Shown here piece after piece: positions 20,218-32,268 of a stretch of 64,000 nucleotides of DNA. The notes below the pieces were generated by a model, which saw only the letters and a program-made list of their open reading frames with translations, did no database searches and was not told where the DNA came from. Position 1 is the first letter of the stretch. Each line of letters starts with the position of its first letter. This stretch comes from Datura wrightii (Eukaryota; Streptophyta; Magnoliopsida; Solanales; Solanaceae). The position numbers and the translations under genes are program-made. The stretch lies in contig JASDFA010000019.1 in NCBI GenBank assembly GCA_035772735.1, positions 65,696,001 to 65,760,000 on the forward strand, written 5' to 3'.

Positions 20218-21330
20218 TCATTGATCCCCGAAGAATGAATGGTAGGAGGAATGGAAATGGTGAAGGCCATGGGGATGGCAACAATAATGGGCACTAGAAA
20301 GCCCCACTGGTTCAGGAGCACCAGCCACCAGAGCCAGTCGCTCATGCAGAGTTTTGAGCTGCTATTCAGATGCTTGCGTAGGCCTTGACTTCTCGGGTCA
20401 ATCAATAGGTCATTGTGCATGTTTTGAAAAATGGCAATGCAGCGGCAACTCGAGTCATAGACTTCTTGGGAATGAACCCACTAGAGATCCTCGGGTCAAA
20501 GGTAGATGAGGACCCGCATGAGTTTTTGGATGAGATTATGAAGGTCACCCAAATCATGGGGGTGAATGGCGTGGAGTGCACTGATTTGGCCTCGTATTAG
20601 TTGAAAGGGGTCGCGCACCTCTTGTTTTTCCAATGGAAAGTTAGCAGGGTTATTAGAGAGGGCCCTATCACTTAGGAAGAGCTCCTTGTTGCATTTCTAG
20701 ATCGGTTCTTCGCTCATGAGATAAGGGAGATGAAGGCAACTGAGTTCATGAATTTGCAACGAGGAATAAGGACTACACAAGAGTATGCCCTTGAGTTTAC
20801 TCATCTATCGAAAAATGCCCAAGAGTTGGCAGCTGATCAGAGTGCGCGGGTGAGTAGATCCGTCCATGGAGTAGAGGCTATTTGGAACAGGATTGTAGGA
20901 CCGCTATGCTTCATTAGGATATGGATTTCCCACGGATATTTTTGTACGCCCAGAAGATGGAGGTGGCACATCTGAGAGAGAGGAAAGCCAAGAGGGCTAG
21001 GACCGATGACCACAGATTCTCACAATCGAGGTCAGGTGGTGGGCACCGGCAGCCGACCAACTAGAGGTCATCAGCCCCAACATCTTCAACATGTAGTGTG
21101 CCATCCATGCCTTGAAATGATCAGAGAGGGAGAGCATCAGGCTCGAGGGGTCAGAGCAACAAACCCACAGATTCTAGCATCCCAGCTTGTCGCAGATGTG
21201 CTCGGGGGCACATGTGCCAGTGCTTGGTAGGTTCAGGTTCTTGTTTCGGGTGTGGGAAGCCTGGACACATGTTTAGAGATTGCTCAGCAGTGAGACAGGA
21301 TTAGGTTGGAGCCCGAGGCGCAACTTCTAG
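20218..21330 (+). pseudogene. gag of element C
   Basis: Homologous to gag of G and H. The usual start ATG is ATT here (20218); the next Met is at 20234. It reads MNGRRNGNGEGHGDGN, later NAAATRVIDFLGMNP and EDPHEFLDEIMKVTQIMGV, then the capsid-like core and a basic segment. Near 21242-21284 an intact CCHC zinc knuckle reads CFGCGKPGHMFRDC. At least five in-frame stops occur before it. Gag would bind the genomic RNA and form particles. Dead copy. Confidence 0.82.
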
Positions 21331-21339
21331 TTCAGCAGC

Positions 21340-21960
21340 CCCTTCCGCACGCTCAGCACATCAGGGGACATCTACTAGCATAGCTGGCATTCATCGCCAA
21401 AACAGATTCTATGCTTTAGTATCCCTCCAGGAGTAGGTGATCTCCCCAGATATGATTACTGGTATGTTGGGAGTTTTCCATATTGATGTTCATGCTTTGT
21501 TAGATCCGGGGGCTACCTTTTCTTTTGTGACACCTAATGTGGCTAGTAGATTTAGAGTCATTCCCAAAGTCTTATTAGAACCCTTCTCAGTTTCTACTCC
21601 AATATGTGACTCAATTATAGCTAGATGAGTGTATAGAGGTTTCCCAGTCTCAATCCTTTAGAACGTCCCCTCAACAGATTTGATAGAGTTAGCCATGACC
21701 GATTTTGATGTTATTCTCAGCATTGAATGGCTATTTTTATGCTATGCTTCAGTTAATTATGGAACCCGGGCAATAGAGTTTATATTTTTGGTGAGCCAGT
21801 CTTAGAATGGAAGGGTAGTTCAGCTATGCTGGTAGGTCATTTCATTTCCTACCTTAATGCCAGGATGATGATTTTTAAGGGTTATGTGTACTATCTAGTT
21901 AGGGTCAAGGATGTTGAGTCCGAGACCCCGACTATCTAGTCAGTTCTAGTAGTACGTGAG
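21340..21960 (+). pseudogene. Aspartic protease of element C
   Basis: Contains GVFHIDVHALLDPGATFSFV (21470-21530), the retropepsin active-site motif with Asp intact, then ASRFRVIPKVLLEPFSVSTP. An in-frame TGA at 21626-21628 replaces Arg of RVYRG. A degraded stretch leads to the RT. Best conserved protease active site of the Tekay copies here. Confidence 0.82.
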
Positions 21961-22826
21961 TATCCGGAGGTCTTTCTAGATGATTTATTGAGAGGCCTTA
22001 CCGAGCGGGAGATCGATTTTGGTATTGACCTTCTTCCCGACATGCAGCCTATATCTATTCCTCCTTATAGTATGGCTCCAGCCGAGCTAAATGAGTTGAA
22101 AGAATAGTTGAAGGACTTGTAGATAAGGGTTTCATTAGGCCGACCAAGTCCACATGGGGTGCACCAGTTCTCTTTGTTTGAAAGAAAGATGGTTTTCTTC
22201 CCATGTGCATTGATTATCGACAATTGAACAAAGTAACTATCAAGAACAGATATCCTCTCCCCCGGATAGATGATTTATTTGACCCACTTCAGGGTGCCTA
22301 GTGTTTCTCGAAGATAGATCTCAGATCCTGGTATCATCAACTTAGAGTTTGGGAGAGTGAAATCCCTAAGACAACCTTTAGGATGCGGTATGGTCATTAT
22401 GAGTTTGTAGTTATGTCTTTTGGACTAACAAATGCTTCTACAACTTTTATGGACCCGATGAACAGGGTGTTAAAGCCATACCTGGACATGTTCATGATTA
22501 TTTTTACTGGCGACATATTGATATACTCCCAAAGCGAGGAGGAGCATGCTACTCATTTGAGAGTAGTTCTTCAGACTCTCAAGGATCGTCAATTATATGC
22601 AAAATTCAGCAAGTGTGAGTTTTGATTAGACTCCGTAGCATTTTTGGGCCAGGTGGTATCAAATAAGGGCATAAAGGTAGATTCTCAGAAAATTGAGGCG
22701 GTGAAGAATTGTCCTAGACCGGTGAATCCTTTAGATATTCGAAGCTTTTTGGGTTTAGACAGCTACTATCTAAGATTTGTTGAGGCTTTCTCATCTATTG
22801 TAGCACCTTTGACCAAATTGACTTAG
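21961..22826 (+). pseudogene. Reverse transcriptase of element C (active site damaged)
   Basis: Broken frames give YPEVFLDD-like linker, KGFIRPTKSTWGAPV, CIDYRQLNKVTIKNRYPLP, SKIDLRSWYHQLRV and MRYGHYEFVVMSFGLTNAST. The catalytic motif normally FIDDILIYS reads FTGDILIYS, so the first Asp of the DD pair is lost. The thumb and connection (RSFLGLDSYYLRF) follow to 22826. Several stops and frameshifts. Would copy RNA to DNA in an intact relative. Confidence 0.87.
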
Positions 22827-23480
22827 AAGAAGGTGAAGTTCCAATGGTCGGAGGCTTGTTAGAAGAGCTTCCAAGAGTTGAAGGCTCGACTAACCTTAGC
22901 ATCAGTGTTGGCCCTACCTTAGGGTACCGATGGATTCGTGGTGTATTGCGATGCTTCAAGGATCGGACTTGGGTGTGTATTGATGCAGCACGGGAAAATC
23001 ATATCCTACGCTTCTAGATAGTTGAAAGTTCATGAGAAGAATTATTCGACCTATGATCTGAAATTGGCTGTGGTGGTATTCTCCGTGAAGATATGGAGAT
23101 ATTATTTTTATAAGGTCCACGTGGATGTATTTATGGACCACAAGAGCTTACAATATGTGTTCATGCAGAAAGACCTCAATCTTCAGCAAATGAGGTAGCT
23201 AGAGCTAGTCAAGGACTACAATATGAGTGTCCTTTAACATTCGAGTAAGGCTAATGTGGTTGCGGACACACTCAGTAGGCTCTCCATGGAGAGTCTATCC
23301 CATGTGGATGAGGGGAAGAAGGAGCTGGTGAAAGATGTACATCGACTTGCAATGTTGGGAGTTAGGTTGGTCAACTCGACCGATGGCGGTGTTGTGGTGT
23401 AGAATGGATTAGAATCATACTTAGTGACTGATGTGAAGGCTAGACAAGATAAGGACCCAATCTTGGTAAAGTTGAAGGAA
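22827..23480 (+). pseudogene. RNase H of element C
   Basis: Follows the RT directly: TKKVKFQWSEACKSFQELK-like text, then VYCDASRIGLGCVLMQHGK with the first catalytic Asp, YDLKLAVVVFSVKIWRYY, and VDVFMDHKSLQYVFMQKD. The end is ADTLSRLSMESLSHV. Several Trp, Gln and Arg codons are stops (for example near 22824, 23017 and 23198). The minus-strand frame 23234-23485 is a shadow. Confidence 0.83.
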
Positions 23481-24445
23481 GTCATTCAAAGTCAGAAAGT
23501 GGAGGTCTTCTCCCAAGGAGGAGATGGTGTGCTTTGATACCATGGTCGCCTATGTGTACCGGATGTCGCTGATATAAGGAGTCAGATGTTGCACGAGGCT
23601 CATAGATCCTGGTATTCTGTCCATCCGAGTTCCACCAAGATGTACCATCACTTACAGGAAATCTATTGGTGGAATGGAATGAAGAAGGATATTGCATAAT
23701 TCGTAGCCAAGTGTCCGAACTGTCAGCAAGTAAAGGCTGAGCATCAGATCCAGGGAGGTGTGCTTTAGGATATCAATATTCCTACTTGGAAGTGGGAAGA
23801 AATTAATATGGATTTTATCACAGGTTTGCATTGTACTCGTCGATAATATGACTCCATTTGGGTTGTGGTAGATTGGTTGATCAAGTCTACTCATTTTCTA
23901 CCGTTCCATACCATAGATTTGGCGAAGGATTATGATAAACTATATATCCGAGAGTTAGTCCGATTTCATGGAGTGTCCTTATCCATCATTTCAGATCGAG
24001 GTACTCAATTTACCTCTAAGTTTTGGAGGTCATTTCAAAAAGGACTTGGTACCCAGGTTAAACTCAGCACAACATTTCACTCGCAAATGGATGGTAAAGT
24101 GGAGTGGACAATTCAGACCCTTGAGGACATGCTGAGGGCATGCGTGATTGACTTCAAAGGTGGTTGGGACAATCACTTGCCCCTGATCGAGTTTGCTTAT
24201 AATAACAGTTATCACTCAAGTATTCAGATGGCGCCATTCGAGGCTCTCTACGGGCGGAGATGTAGGTCGCATGGTTTGAGGTTGGCGAGGAAACAATGAA
24301 TGGGCCAGATTCTGTTAATGAGGCAATGGAGAAGGTTCAGTTGATAAGAGATGGGCTAAAAACTACCCAGAGTTGCCAAAAGTCTTATGCGGATGTGTGA
24401 AGAAGAGAATTTGAATTTGAAGTCGATGAGTGGGTATTTCTAAAG
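23481..24445 (+). pseudogene. Integrase zinc finger and core of element C
   Basis: The HHCC zinc finger lies at about 23590-23740 (VHPSSTKMYHHL ... KCPNCQQVK), with a TAA inside it. The core is open from 23865 to 24299: VVDWLIKSTHFLPF with the first Asp, SIISDRGTQFTSKFW with the second, and KVEWTIQTLEDMLR with the Glu, so the DDE triad is intact. It ends MAPFEALYGRRCRS, the conserved end of the core. A frameshift near 24270-24300 cuts it from the C-terminal domain. Best preserved integrase core in the window. Confidence 0.88.
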
Positions 24446-24853
24446 GTGTCTCCCATGAAGGGAGTGATGTGGTTTGGAAAGAAAGGGAAACTTTGTCCCC
24501 TCTATGTTGGCCCCTACAAGATTATGAGAAGAGTTGGCAAGGTGGCGTGTGAATTTGAGTTGTCCTCGGAGTTATTTTTTGTGCATCCTGTATTTCATGT
24601 ATCGCTTTTCAAGAAGTGTTTAGGTGATCTAGCTCTAGTTGTCCCGGTGGATAGTGTTGGTGTAGGAGACGACCTTAGCTATGAGGAGGTTCCAGTGGAA
24701 ATATTGTATCTTTAGGTTCGAAGGAGAAGGAACAAGCAAGTAGCATTAGTCAAAGTGTCATGGAGGAATCAACATGTTGAAGGAGCTATGTGGGAAGTTG
24801 AAGCGGATATGATGGATAAATATCTACATTTATTCTCTACTGGCTCAATTTGA
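24446..24853 (+). pseudogene. Integrase C-terminal domain and chromodomain of element C
   Basis: Reads MKGVMWFGKKGKLCPLYVGP, then HPVFHVSLFKKCLGD, then YEEVPVEIL, the start of the Tekay chromodomain. A TAG at about 24713 interrupts it, and the same frame continues NKQVALVKVSWRNQHVEG and ends at TGA 24851-24853. The aromatic Trp of the WRN motif is kept. Such domains are believed to bind methylated histone and favour insertion in heterochromatin, which fits the nested setting. Confidence 0.85.
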
Positions 24854-25069
24854 GCTTGAGGTATCATTTTTGCACGCAGACTCTATTTAGTTCATGTTTA
24901 GTTCATGTGCGAAAGTTTCTTATATGTATATGGATGTGTGTATGATTCGTGAATTCAGTTCCACTGTGTAATTTGAATCAAAGGTAGTCATTACGTCAAT
25001 TTTTGGTTTAAACAATCAATATTTGAATATGATAATTGCATTTTCTCTATTTTTTTTGTGTGTTTTCCT

Positions 25070-25104
25070 ACATTCAAGGATGAATGTTCCCAAGGGGGAG
25101 ATAT
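25070..25104 (+). other. AGGA-loop hairpin and polypurine tract of element C
   Basis: ACATTCA-AGGA-TGAATGT (25070-25087) is a perfect 7-bp hairpin. CAAGGGGGAGATAT (25091-25104) follows directly against the 3' LTR. Confidence 0.8.
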
Positions 25105-27537
25105 TGTTATACCCCGAAATCCCAAAGATCAAACTTGGGAGTTGAAATGGAGAAAATTTTAAAAACTTGAACCAGGAATAGAATGAGTCATGGGATGACT
25201 CGTTGGTGCAGCCCACGAGTCATGATGTGACTCTTGGGGAGGCTAGTGAGGAGTTTGGAAGTTTGAGATAAAGCATCCCCATGGGCGTGACAACGACTTG
25301 TGGTAAGACCCCATGAGTCGTTAGGTCAGTCGTGGGGTGGGTAAGGAAAGAAAAGAGAAGAATGGAGGCACTGCACTTGACGGAAGGTCCCTACAAGTCA
25401 TGGTCAGCTCACACGATTCGTGGGGTGAGTCGTGATCAAGCATGGAATTGATTTTGTCAAGGCAAGGCAGTGTACATCATTCGTGATCACCAGTAATGAA
25501 TCGTTAGGCTGCCCGAGACGAGCCCAGAAGACCAGATGAAGCAATGCACCTAACTGATGACTTCATGAGTCATGACCCACAATAACGAGTCATTAGGTCC
25601 TCCATTAGGACCACCTGGTAGCTACTTTCTACGAATTTAGTAAGGGTTTTTCCGTAATTCCTAAGCTTCTAAGGCCTATGTCTTTTTGTGTTATGGATAG
25701 TGACTTTTAAAGGGGTTAAGTTCATTTTAGGCCTAATTCATTCATTCATGCAAGGAAGAATACTTGAGAGGATGATCAAGCCTAGCATTCATCAATTTCA
25801 TTTCAATTTCCTCTTGGGCATTCAAAGAAGTGGAAGAATCACCTACCATCAGGTATGTAGGGTTATGAATAGGTGATTCCCTTCACACTCATGCCCAATC
25901 CCCCTCTAAAGTATGAAATTCCTATGTCTAATTTATGGGGTTTTAAGCCAAACGCATGAATCTCCTATTTCTATACATTGGTATGATTTAATTATGATTC
26001 TACTGTAGAATAATGAAGCATGGGCAGCTTTTATAATGTTTTATATTTAAAATCATGATTCTAGTTTTATAAATGAAAAGCCCATTGAGGAGATGTTCAT
26101 GAAAGATGGGATTTATGATGAATGTACGGTGATGATGAGATATTATGATGAAAAGTATGTTTTTAAGATTCCCATGTTTACAGTTATGTTTTCGATGAAA
26201 AATGAGTATTTCTATGTATGATAAAGCTTTGGGAAATACTCACATGTTAAGTATAAATGATGATTTTCCCAAATTAATCTTACCACATTGTTTTGGAGCG
26301 AAGACTCCCAATTATATCTTCAGCTTGTGGTATGTTTGAGTTAAGGTTTCCTATGTGCACCTTACCACATGGTTTTGGAGCGAAGACTCCCAATTATATT
26401 TTCAACTTGTGGTATATTTTGAGCTAAAGCTTCTCATATGCATCATTTCATATTTGAGATGTATTTTGAGTATTGAGCTTTGTCAATAGACGATGTTGAG
26501 GTTCATTATAAAACAATGTAGAGAACATGCATGTTTTGGGAGTAATGTCTAGCACCGAGTAGGCTAAGGGTCGATCACCCTATGCCTCAGAACTACATGC
26601 CAAGGTAGGTTTATACATTATGACTTTGGTACCTCCCTTGTGAGCTTCCCTTGCCCGAATGGGCATTCAGCTTGGTATTGATATCATTGCATCGTCCCTA
26701 GCCCTAGAAAGGCTTTGGACGGCTCTACCCACTTGAGTGTGATAGTTGGGACCACGTAAGCTCTTTCGTGGGATGTCGGTTAAAAGATGAGGCTCCCATT
26801 GTTCCTCATGATTTCAGATATGCATATTCATTACTCATGAGACTTATATATTTATACACATATGCATGTTCTAAAGCAGGTTTGACTCAATGTCTAGCTT
26901 TACTTATGAATGTCAAAATTTAGCTTCGAGTCAATCGATTTAGTTATGATGTTATGAAGTTATGTTACGTTATGCTATGAAGAGATCATGATTTCAGAAA
27001 TAATGCATGCAAACCCTACTCTCAGACTCTTAATGTTTATGTCATATTATGCATTGATTTTAAATGGTTTTGCTTACTTTAGCAGTTTTACTTACCCTGC
27101 ATACTCAGTAAATTCCATGTACTAACTGCAAATTCTATGCTGTATCATTTCATTATACAAGACCAGATTCTCAAGTTTAGCCCCGCTCATAGTCAGCTTA
27201 TCAGAGTTAGCATTTTCATTGTTGGTGAGTCCTCATCTCTCGAGGACTCGAATATTCAGGTTTCTTACGTGTATTTCAATTTCAGTTTTGTTGAGTTAGT
27301 TGGGGTCTTGTCCCATGAACTCATCATGTTTAGAGGCTTTTCAGACATATGTATGTATTCATCTTTGGATTTTGTATTATGATGTTGTATTAAGGTTAGA
27401 CTTCCGCTATGAGTATTTTATTAGTTATTCAGTTTCTTGATTGAGATTAGTTGTATTCTTATGCCACGGGTCGACTTGGGGTCTCTCGGGACTCCTTGTC
27501 CAGTGTTATGATCCGGGCCTCCGTTCGGTTCATGACA
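25105..27537 (+). repeat. 3' LTR of element C
   Basis: Starts TGTTATACCCC and ends CATGACA; 2433 bp. Motif array of ACGACTCGT type at 25190-25600; tandem unit at 26279-26424. It shows the uninterrupted sequence at the place where B entered the 5' LTR (near 26170). Small open frames (25688-25876, 27137-27382) are not supported as genes. Confidence 0.93.
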
Positions 27538-28518
27538 TGTCATCATCTATGAACCCTAGGAAAAAGGGTACACTACCTGGCAACACAGTCTAGAATCCGA
27601 AGAATGATGATTACTGCATGCCTATGATGACTAGGAGTGGAAAGACTACGGTCGGTCCCCCTTTGCGGGTTGTATTTTAAATAAAGAAAGAAAGCATGAT
27701 CTACAATGAATAAGATGTTGTTTAGAAGGAGCATAATGAGGATGCTGATTTGACTGAGGCTCCAAATGAAAATGGGCCTGAAGTTGAATAAGGAGAAAAA
27801 CAAGGAGCTACACAAATTTACAAGGTTATTCCATGGCCACCCCCAAAGAATAAAGAAAAAGGCAAAGAATGGTAAGTTTCAGAAATTGTTGTCAATTCTC
27901 AAACAGTTATCTTTAAACATACCACTGGTCGAGGCATTGGAACAGATGCCGGGATATGAAAAGTTTATGAAGAAAAGATGTGTGAGCTATGAGCCTGTGG
28001 ATAATGTGCATCATTGTAGTGCCATAGCCTCACGAGTCCTTGCCCAGAAGAAGGAAGATCCAGGTTCTTTCACTATTCCATGCACAATTGGTGATGTTGA
28101 GTTCGCAAGAGCACTCTATGATTTGGGAGAAAACATCAATCTGATGCCATTAGTTGTGTTTAAGCATCTGGGCTTGGGAGCCCCCACACTGACTACTATT
28201 CGTGTACTGATGGCCAACAAAACTGTGAACAAGCCTGTGGGGATCCTGTTTGATGTGCTTGTTAAAGTTGATAGATTCATGTTCCCAGTGGACATCGTGA
28301 TCTTAGATCGTGAGGTTGATTTAGAGGTCCCCATATTTTGAGGTGACCATTCCTTGCCACTAGGAGAGCCTTAGTAGATGTGGAGGCTGGCCAGTTGAAG
28401 TTCAGACTCAACAAAGAAGAGGTTACCTTCAACGTCTGCTGGTCAATGAAGCAACCAAAGGAATACAGAGTTATCTCAGCAATAGAGGATGAATCCGATT
28501 TCCTTGATGAAGTCTGAG
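27538..28518 (+). pseudogene. gag C-terminus and aspartic protease of element E
   Basis: Continues the gag interrupted at 8615. It reads MNPRKKGTLPGNT, then MPMMTRSGKTT (the junction motif also seen as TTRSG in B and D), then a frameshift near 27840. Then the protease: NIPLVEALEQMPGYEKFM, DPGSFTIPCTIGD, and ALYDLGENINLMPLV with the retropepsin Asp (DLGAS in B and D). The open frame stops at 28341, where ILGRPFLAT would be expected, but homology continues through ALVDVEAGQLKFRLNKEEV to a stop at 28516-28518. No RT follows. Confidence 0.82.
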
Positions 28519-28539
28519 TAGTCAAGAGACTTGGATCGT

Positions 28540-28670
28540 ACCGCGACATTAAATTAGGCACTTCTGGGAGGCAACCCAAATGGTGTTTTGGTGAACTCTG
28601 AGTAACCAAACCACCTATGTCATGCTGCAACGTTAAATCAAGTGCTTCTTGCAAAGAAACCCAAGTTGAT
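28540..28670 (+). other. Post-gag-protease hairpin block of element E, in two tandem copies
   Basis: CCGCGACATTAAATTAGGC followed by the stem TGGG-AGGCAA-CCCA (28565-28578), matching the B and D block in text and position but with a changed stem. A worn second copy lies at 28625-28665 (GCAACGTTAAATCAAGTGC). Confidence 0.6.
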
Positions 28671-29160
28671 TATCATATGTGTGTTCAGTGTGCAGGGGAA
28701 ACAAAAACAGGTGGTAGAGAAATTGCTGAACAACTAGGTGCTATAGATCTCAGTACGACTCCTAAGAGGATTTTATGAGTCGTAGCACAAGTCATGATGA
28801 CAAGCAGAGATGTACTTCAATGCATGAGTTTGAGGTATGGTTAGTCCTATAACTCGTAAACTCATTATACAAGTCGTAGTACCCACTGTGGTTATGAACT
28901 ACGCAAAGGATGGACATCAATGAAAGAAAGACCGACGAGTCATTGTATGAATTGTACCCCACTAGTACGAGTCATAAGATGTGCTGGTAGGTCCACAAAT
29001 AAGTTTCTTTATCTCTTTGTTAAGGGTCCAAGGGACGAGTCTTAGGGCCTTCCTACGACTCGTGGTACAAGTTGTGACGGGTCAAAATTTTAAAATCACC
29101 TGACTCGGCTCAGATTTTTTAAATCTTTCCTATAACCTATTTAAAGCCAAAAAAATCATA
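28671..29160 (+). promoter_or_regulatory. Internal promoter-like region upstream of ORF3, element E
   Basis: Between 28750 and 29085 there are repeated motifs of TACGAGTCGTA type, the same motif class as in the U3 of the E LTR (33855-34305). A TATA-like CTATTTAAAG lies at 29137-29146, followed by a pyrimidine-rich leader with CCCTCCTCCCTCACAC. The layout parallels 13025-13193 of B although sequences differ. Activity is inference. Confidence 0.5.
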
Positions 29161-29313
29161 CCCTCCTCCCTCACACTGAAAACAAAAGTCATGACCAAAA
29201 CTCATGACTCCCTCATACCTGTAACTCAAAATCAAAGATTAATTGAGCAAATTCTTTCTCAGTTAACAACGAGAATCCAAATATCCAATCCTAAGTTCTG
29301 ATTGCCAATCGAA

Positions 29314-30135
29314 GTAAGCAGCTTCAAGTTAGTGTATTTGTTGAATTTGATAATTATGACCTGTGTGCTTGTTGCAAACCTGCTTAATCCTTGAGAGCCC
29401 TCTCATTGCTTGAAAAAATTAAAAAGGACAATGAATAGGGATGTTAACAAGTTGCGTGCGACTGGGTAGAGGGTTGACCTTGAAAAGCAATTTGCGCATT
29501 GAACTATTAAAATTGAGTTATGGGTTGTGATTAAAAAGGGAGGAATCGGTAACAATAAAACATATTAAATTCATTCCTGGAATTGGGGAATTCTGAGTAA
29601 CCAATACTAAATTGAAATCTCCTACAAACTGAATCAATAATGAGGCGAGGACAAGCTTCAAAAGCCTTCCTAGAACTCGTGGTTTCATACTACGACTCAT
29701 AGAATGGCTCGTTGGGACTGTCCCAAGCTAAAATTGTAATAATCATGAGGTACGAATCCTAGTACGGCTCGTGCTATCATTCTACGAGTCATACCTGAGA
29801 GTCGTACCAAGAATTTGACAAGGGTCAAGTCCAGAAGTGACAATACAATCTTTCCTACGACTCGTGAAATCAACTTATGGGTCGTACCATGAGTCATGGA
29901 AAAATATAGAACATTTGATTTAAAGGGGCACCCTCATAAAACTCGTGGTATAGGCCATACCTTAATGATACAAGTCGTACCTCAGAGGCGTAACATTGAC
30001 TTGAGATATTTCGGGTCTTAGTACAAATCGTACCTCCAAGGTACAATCCATATAGTTGACCCATGATAAATTACACAACATTTTTTCTTGCTTTCTTTTT
30101 CTCCGATTTGGAATTCTAATCCTTTTTATCCACAG
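29314..30135 (+). other. Predicted leader intron upstream of ORF3, element E
   Basis: Candidate donor GAA/GTAAGC at 29314 and acceptor TATCCACAG ending at 30135, with GTACT-ATG immediately after, the same arrangement as GTACA-ATG in B and D. A second array of ACGACTCGT-like motifs (29650-30060) lies inside. No gene seen; the donor is the weaker call. Confidence 0.45.
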
Positions 30136-30140
30136 GTACT

Positions 30141-32268
30141 ATGACACAGAAACAAAAAGCATCCAATGCAACTGCTTAGAGGACATTGCTTGATGATATC
30201 TCCTAAACTGAATAAGAGGGAGGGAAACTCCCCTAGTGGTTCATAAGAGATATACAGGGTCAATACATCTAATACTGATGGGACCGGAAACACTAGGACG
30301 AAGGCTAAAGCCAAGGCTGTGGCGACCACTACCACATTGCCGGTGCTCCCAATTTGAGGAGGGAGCAAAGGAAAGATCCTAAGAGTCCGAAAGCATCTCT
30401 AACGAAAAAGAGGGGTCCGAGGTGGCCCAATCCGAAGATACAAGCAATGATTCTAGATTAGAGGAGGAGGCAACCAATGCCGAGCAGGAACAGAATCCGC
30501 CTAGGAAGAGCTGCACCATTTGGTGGAGAGTACCAGGAGCCCAGGAAATATATGAATAGGGCATTGCTCTCACGGCCAAGAGCAAACCTAGGTAGAGCTC
30601 TCAAGAAGAGTTGCGGATCCTCATGAATTCATTGAATGTGGTGGAGGAGATGAAGCAGATGTTTAGCTTCTATGGATTTGATTGAATGGATAGGACCCCG
30701 GATCGATATACTTCAGAAAACATTCGGGAGTTCTAGACAATTATTTGGCAACCATGGAGCAGAAAGTGAAAGAGGGGCAGAAGTTGAAAGATCAGCCCAA
30801 GGTAGAGAGCATTATGGTTAGAGGCCGGGAGGTTGATATATCTGAGCGCACTATTGCTCGGTTATTATATGGGCCCCAGTTCATGCCACCACATGCTATG
30901 CCAGAATATGACTAACGGGTGGAGGATTTGAAACAGATCAAGTAGCTTAGTTTTGATAAGAGGCGGAGGAAGATTCAATGGTTGTCTGGAATGATCGTTA
31001 AGGACAAAGAAGAGGTAAAATGGGTCACTAACGGCAAGCAGGTCAAAAATAACTCTTTAAACTTCATAGAAAAAGCCTTCTGGACATTAGTGCACCACCA
31101 GTTGGCACTGACTGTTAATGATAGCACCCTCAGCATAGACAGAGCAGCTTTGGTGGCTTATATCATGTCCAGATACCCCATCAATATCCCGAGGGTCATT
31201 ATAAAGGAGATGCGGCATCGGGCTATGGGATTCAACACTATCATCCAATTCCCAAGTCTCGTATTCAGATTGTTCATAGAGGCGAGCATCAACTTGTGTC
31301 ATGGTGAGGAGCACCTAATCGGAGGACAGCAACTCATTGATATAGGGCTAATCTGGGATGAGATGAACTCAGTATGTTGGGCACAACTTCCTACTACAGT
31401 CCCACTATCACAGACAGTTGGAGGTGCACAGGTGAATACCCCCACTTCATAGGAGCAGGGGGAGACACCGGCTCTAGATTTCGATCATTCATATGCAACT
31501 CCTAGCACCTCCGTCCCACCACCTGTGAGCCTCCTGAGCAAAACTCCAACCAGGTACATGCTAGTGCCTTAGGAAATTCTCCAAACAATGATAGCCAAGA
31601 GACTGATCATAGTTGAGATAAAGGTTCAATCGATGATGGAGAATGTCAAGCCTTGGGTAAAGGCTGAGATTAAGGAAGCTTCATAGGCTATACACAACAA
31701 ATTAGATTGGTTCAAGACCAGGTTCACCATGCGTATGGCTGAGCAGACTAATACAAGAAGCCTCCATGAGGGGTTTGGGGCTCTTTAGTGTCAAATGACC
31801 AAGTTGTCATCATGATAGTTGGCAATCATAGTAGCCTCAACTCTTTCTAACCTCGATGCTGGTATTGATTAGGAGATTTATTTGGGGGCTTATTTTGGAG
31901 CCCACAGGAGTAGAGAAGGAGAAAGGGAAAAAGAGGGTCTTTGCGGATTGGAGACAATACCCCAAAAGAGAAGAGGAAAAGAGAGAAGAGAGAGCAAAAG
32001 TTGGTAAGATTTGAGAGTTAGCAGACTCACAACGTGCATCGGCCGGAGTTTCTTGGGAGAGCTATAGGAGCGGGTAGCTCCACCACAGCCCAAATACCCT
32101 TTGGGCGAGCCACATTCAGGCCCGATGATTCGAGAGGCCATAGAGACAGTTGTTACTACTGAGGGGGTAGCCACTCCCTCTAGTGACACACCTGTGAGTG
32201 CGCCGTCCACGACCAGCACCATAATTACAGTGGAGGTACCTCCTCCACAAGATGACAGGAGCACTTAG
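30141..32268 (+). pseudogene. ORF3 of element E (putative plant transposon protein family, long form)
   Basis: Begins at ATG 30141 (MTQKQKASNAT), basic like ORF3 of B. The best stretch, 30982-31452, is 156 residues: IQWLSGMIVKDKEEVKWVTN, FIEKAFWTLVHHQLALT, AALVAYIMSRYPINIPRVI, GEEHLIGGQQLIDIGL. This matches the family annotated as putative plant transposon protein. A helical segment with alternating Lys and Glu lies near 31590-31690, then a basic stretch near 31900-32010, and a Thr/Pro-rich end near 32150-32268. Many stops. No membrane segment. Role unknown; a DNA- or chromatin-related partner of Gag is one guess. Confidence 0.72.

Larger units (their letters stand above)
8616..27537 (+). mobile_element. 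Element C: Tekay-type chromovirus with nested element B
   Basis: A plus-strand Ty3/gypsy chromovirus. Its 5' LTR is split by element B (8616-9667 and 18658-20011, 2406 bp in total) and its 3' LTR is 25105-27537 (2433 bp). Between them are gag, protease, RT, RNase H, integrase and chromodomain. LTRs begin TGTTAT and end in ACA. Its target was the gag of element E. All coding parts have stops or frameshifts, and the RT active site is damaged. Confidence 0.9.
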
